Shown: positions 63,675 to 64,000 of the stretch, piece by piece
Position numbering within the stretch: the stretch's first letter is position 1
How the letters are laid out: each line of letters opens with the position of its first letter
From: Streptococcus suis
GTDB lineage: Bacteria > Bacillota > Bacilli > Lactobacillales > Streptococcaceae
Length of the DNA stretch: 64,000 bases
Assembly: GCF_002964575.1 (NCBI RefSeq)
Contig: NZ_POQQ01000089.1
Span: 118,536 to 182,535, forward strand
Reading direction: 5' to 3'
The notes under the pieces: model-generated
The model's database searches: none
What the model saw: the letters and a program-made list of their open reading frames with translations, nothing else
Told to the model about the DNA's origin: nothing
Position numbers and translations under genes: made by a program

Positions 63675-64000
63675 TAATTATTACCTCCTACCCATTGGTT
63701 TATCCGAACAATCCCCTCTGTTGGATAAGTCTGACTTGTAGTAACATTAGGAATAAAAACATTAGGAATAAAAACATTAGGAATAAAAACATTAGGATTT
63801 TTTATTTCATAATATCCCTTTTCTGCATAGGAGGAACCTTGACTGGAAAAACTAGGAATTGTTTCGACCTCATGCTAAATAGTTTGTGTAATCTCTGTCG
63901 CCAACTCTGTAATGCGCAAAGCATGCAAGAGGGGTGATAAATTGCAGAGCTACTCTCCTGTTTTCAAGAGTGAAGTAGGATTGGGTGATTCTAACTCCAT
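63674..64000 (-). pseudogene. decayed C-terminal reading frame upstream of the DUF6572 gene
   Basis: One minus-strand frame runs from the window edge to TAA at 63674-63676, with in-frame TAG codons after LLKTGE and after ITELATEITQTI. The last part reads IPSFSSQGSSYAEKGYYEIK, then repeated PNVFI, TTSQTYPTEGIVRINQWVGG. It looks like the C-terminal end of a secreted or polymorphic-toxin-like protein broken by two nonsense codons; the beginning lies outside the window. Confidence 0.5.
63743..63797. repeat. 15-bp tandem repeat, 3.7 copies
   Basis: AACATTAGGAATAAA repeated head to tail. On the minus strand it encodes repeated N-V-F-I-P in the decayed frame. Likely variable between strains by slippage. 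Confidence 0.9.

Noticed and set aside
63743..63797. Possible CRISPR or plus-strand gene over the 15-bp repeats
   Set aside because: Units are contiguous without spacers, and the minus-strand frame explains them as PNVFI coding repeats.

Overview
The window looks like a Streptococcus chromosome, most probably Streptococcus suis. The basis is AT-rich DNA with dense, closely spaced housekeeping operons in streptococcal order (folA/clpX/engB, tdk/prfA/prmC/glyA, ylxM/ffh), the streptococcal one-recombinase XerS system with its difSL site, an M26-type zinc metalloprotease and an LPXTG surface protein. The species is an inference from recall, not from a database search. No rRNA, tRNA or CRISPR array was seen.

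Layout. 1-3845: C-terminal part of a surface zinc metalloprotease. 3980-10441: DUF1149, degV, dapB, cca, an ABC-F ATPase, a membrane protein and glucokinase. 10664-16254: accessory surface island with a large MucBP-repeat protein that carries an internal LPKTG sorting signal, a GtfB-like glycosyltransferase and two small membrane proteins. 16307-20368: thyA, folA, a 57-aa membrane protein, clpX, engB, ndk. 20369-22196: palindrome-rich intergenic DNA and an IS110-family insertion with a possible guide (bridge) RNA. 22197-36314: lepA, a tautomerase, a McrBC restriction module flanked by identical 30-bp terminator repeats, tdk, a tandem micro-ORF repeat, then prfA, prmC, tsaC, GNAT, glyA, a nucleoid-associated protein, a lysozyme-like protein, an SDR and a lipoprotein. 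36366-43729: an unknown gene, a GDPD remnant, tandem hairpins, guaA, a GntR regulator, ylxM-ffh, satD-like, GNAT. 44058-47227: a defence-like island (an Abi/HEPN gene with a leader RNA, a small HTH gene, a decayed zinc-ribbon gene) next to difSL and xerS. 47297-63674: all minus strand, with a phosphohexomutase, a Bce-type two-component/ABC transporter locus with a nested RelBE module and a duplicated small-peptide gene, a TraX-like protein, an ATP-grasp/esterase operon, an AlkZ-like glycosylase, trmFO, DUF4298, pcp, a methyltransferase and a DUF6572 protein that abuts a decayed reading frame.

Chromosome context. Almost every gene left of position 46090 is on the plus strand, and every convincing gene right of xerS is on the minus strand. 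With difSL at the switch point, the window very likely spans the replication terminus, which is also a common place for accessory DNA.

How genes work together. Five relations stand out. (1) The MucBP protein could be processed into two surface proteins, and the next gene may glycosylate it. (2) The Abi/HEPN gene has its own promoter, a compact hairpin RNA and an intrinsic terminator before the start codon. (3) Two transcripts, one for a lipoprotein/ABC transporter and one for TraX, each begin with a paralogous 45-46 aa peptide and share an identical TTACA-N4-TGTAA box 44 bp from the -10 element, so they probably form one regulon of the adjacent two-component system. (4) thyA, ylxM and the gene at 37223 have extended -10 elements so close to the ATG that the mRNAs should be leaderless. 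(5) The prfA upstream region holds tandem 113-bp repeats that encode ATGA-overlapping 38-aa micro-ORFs.
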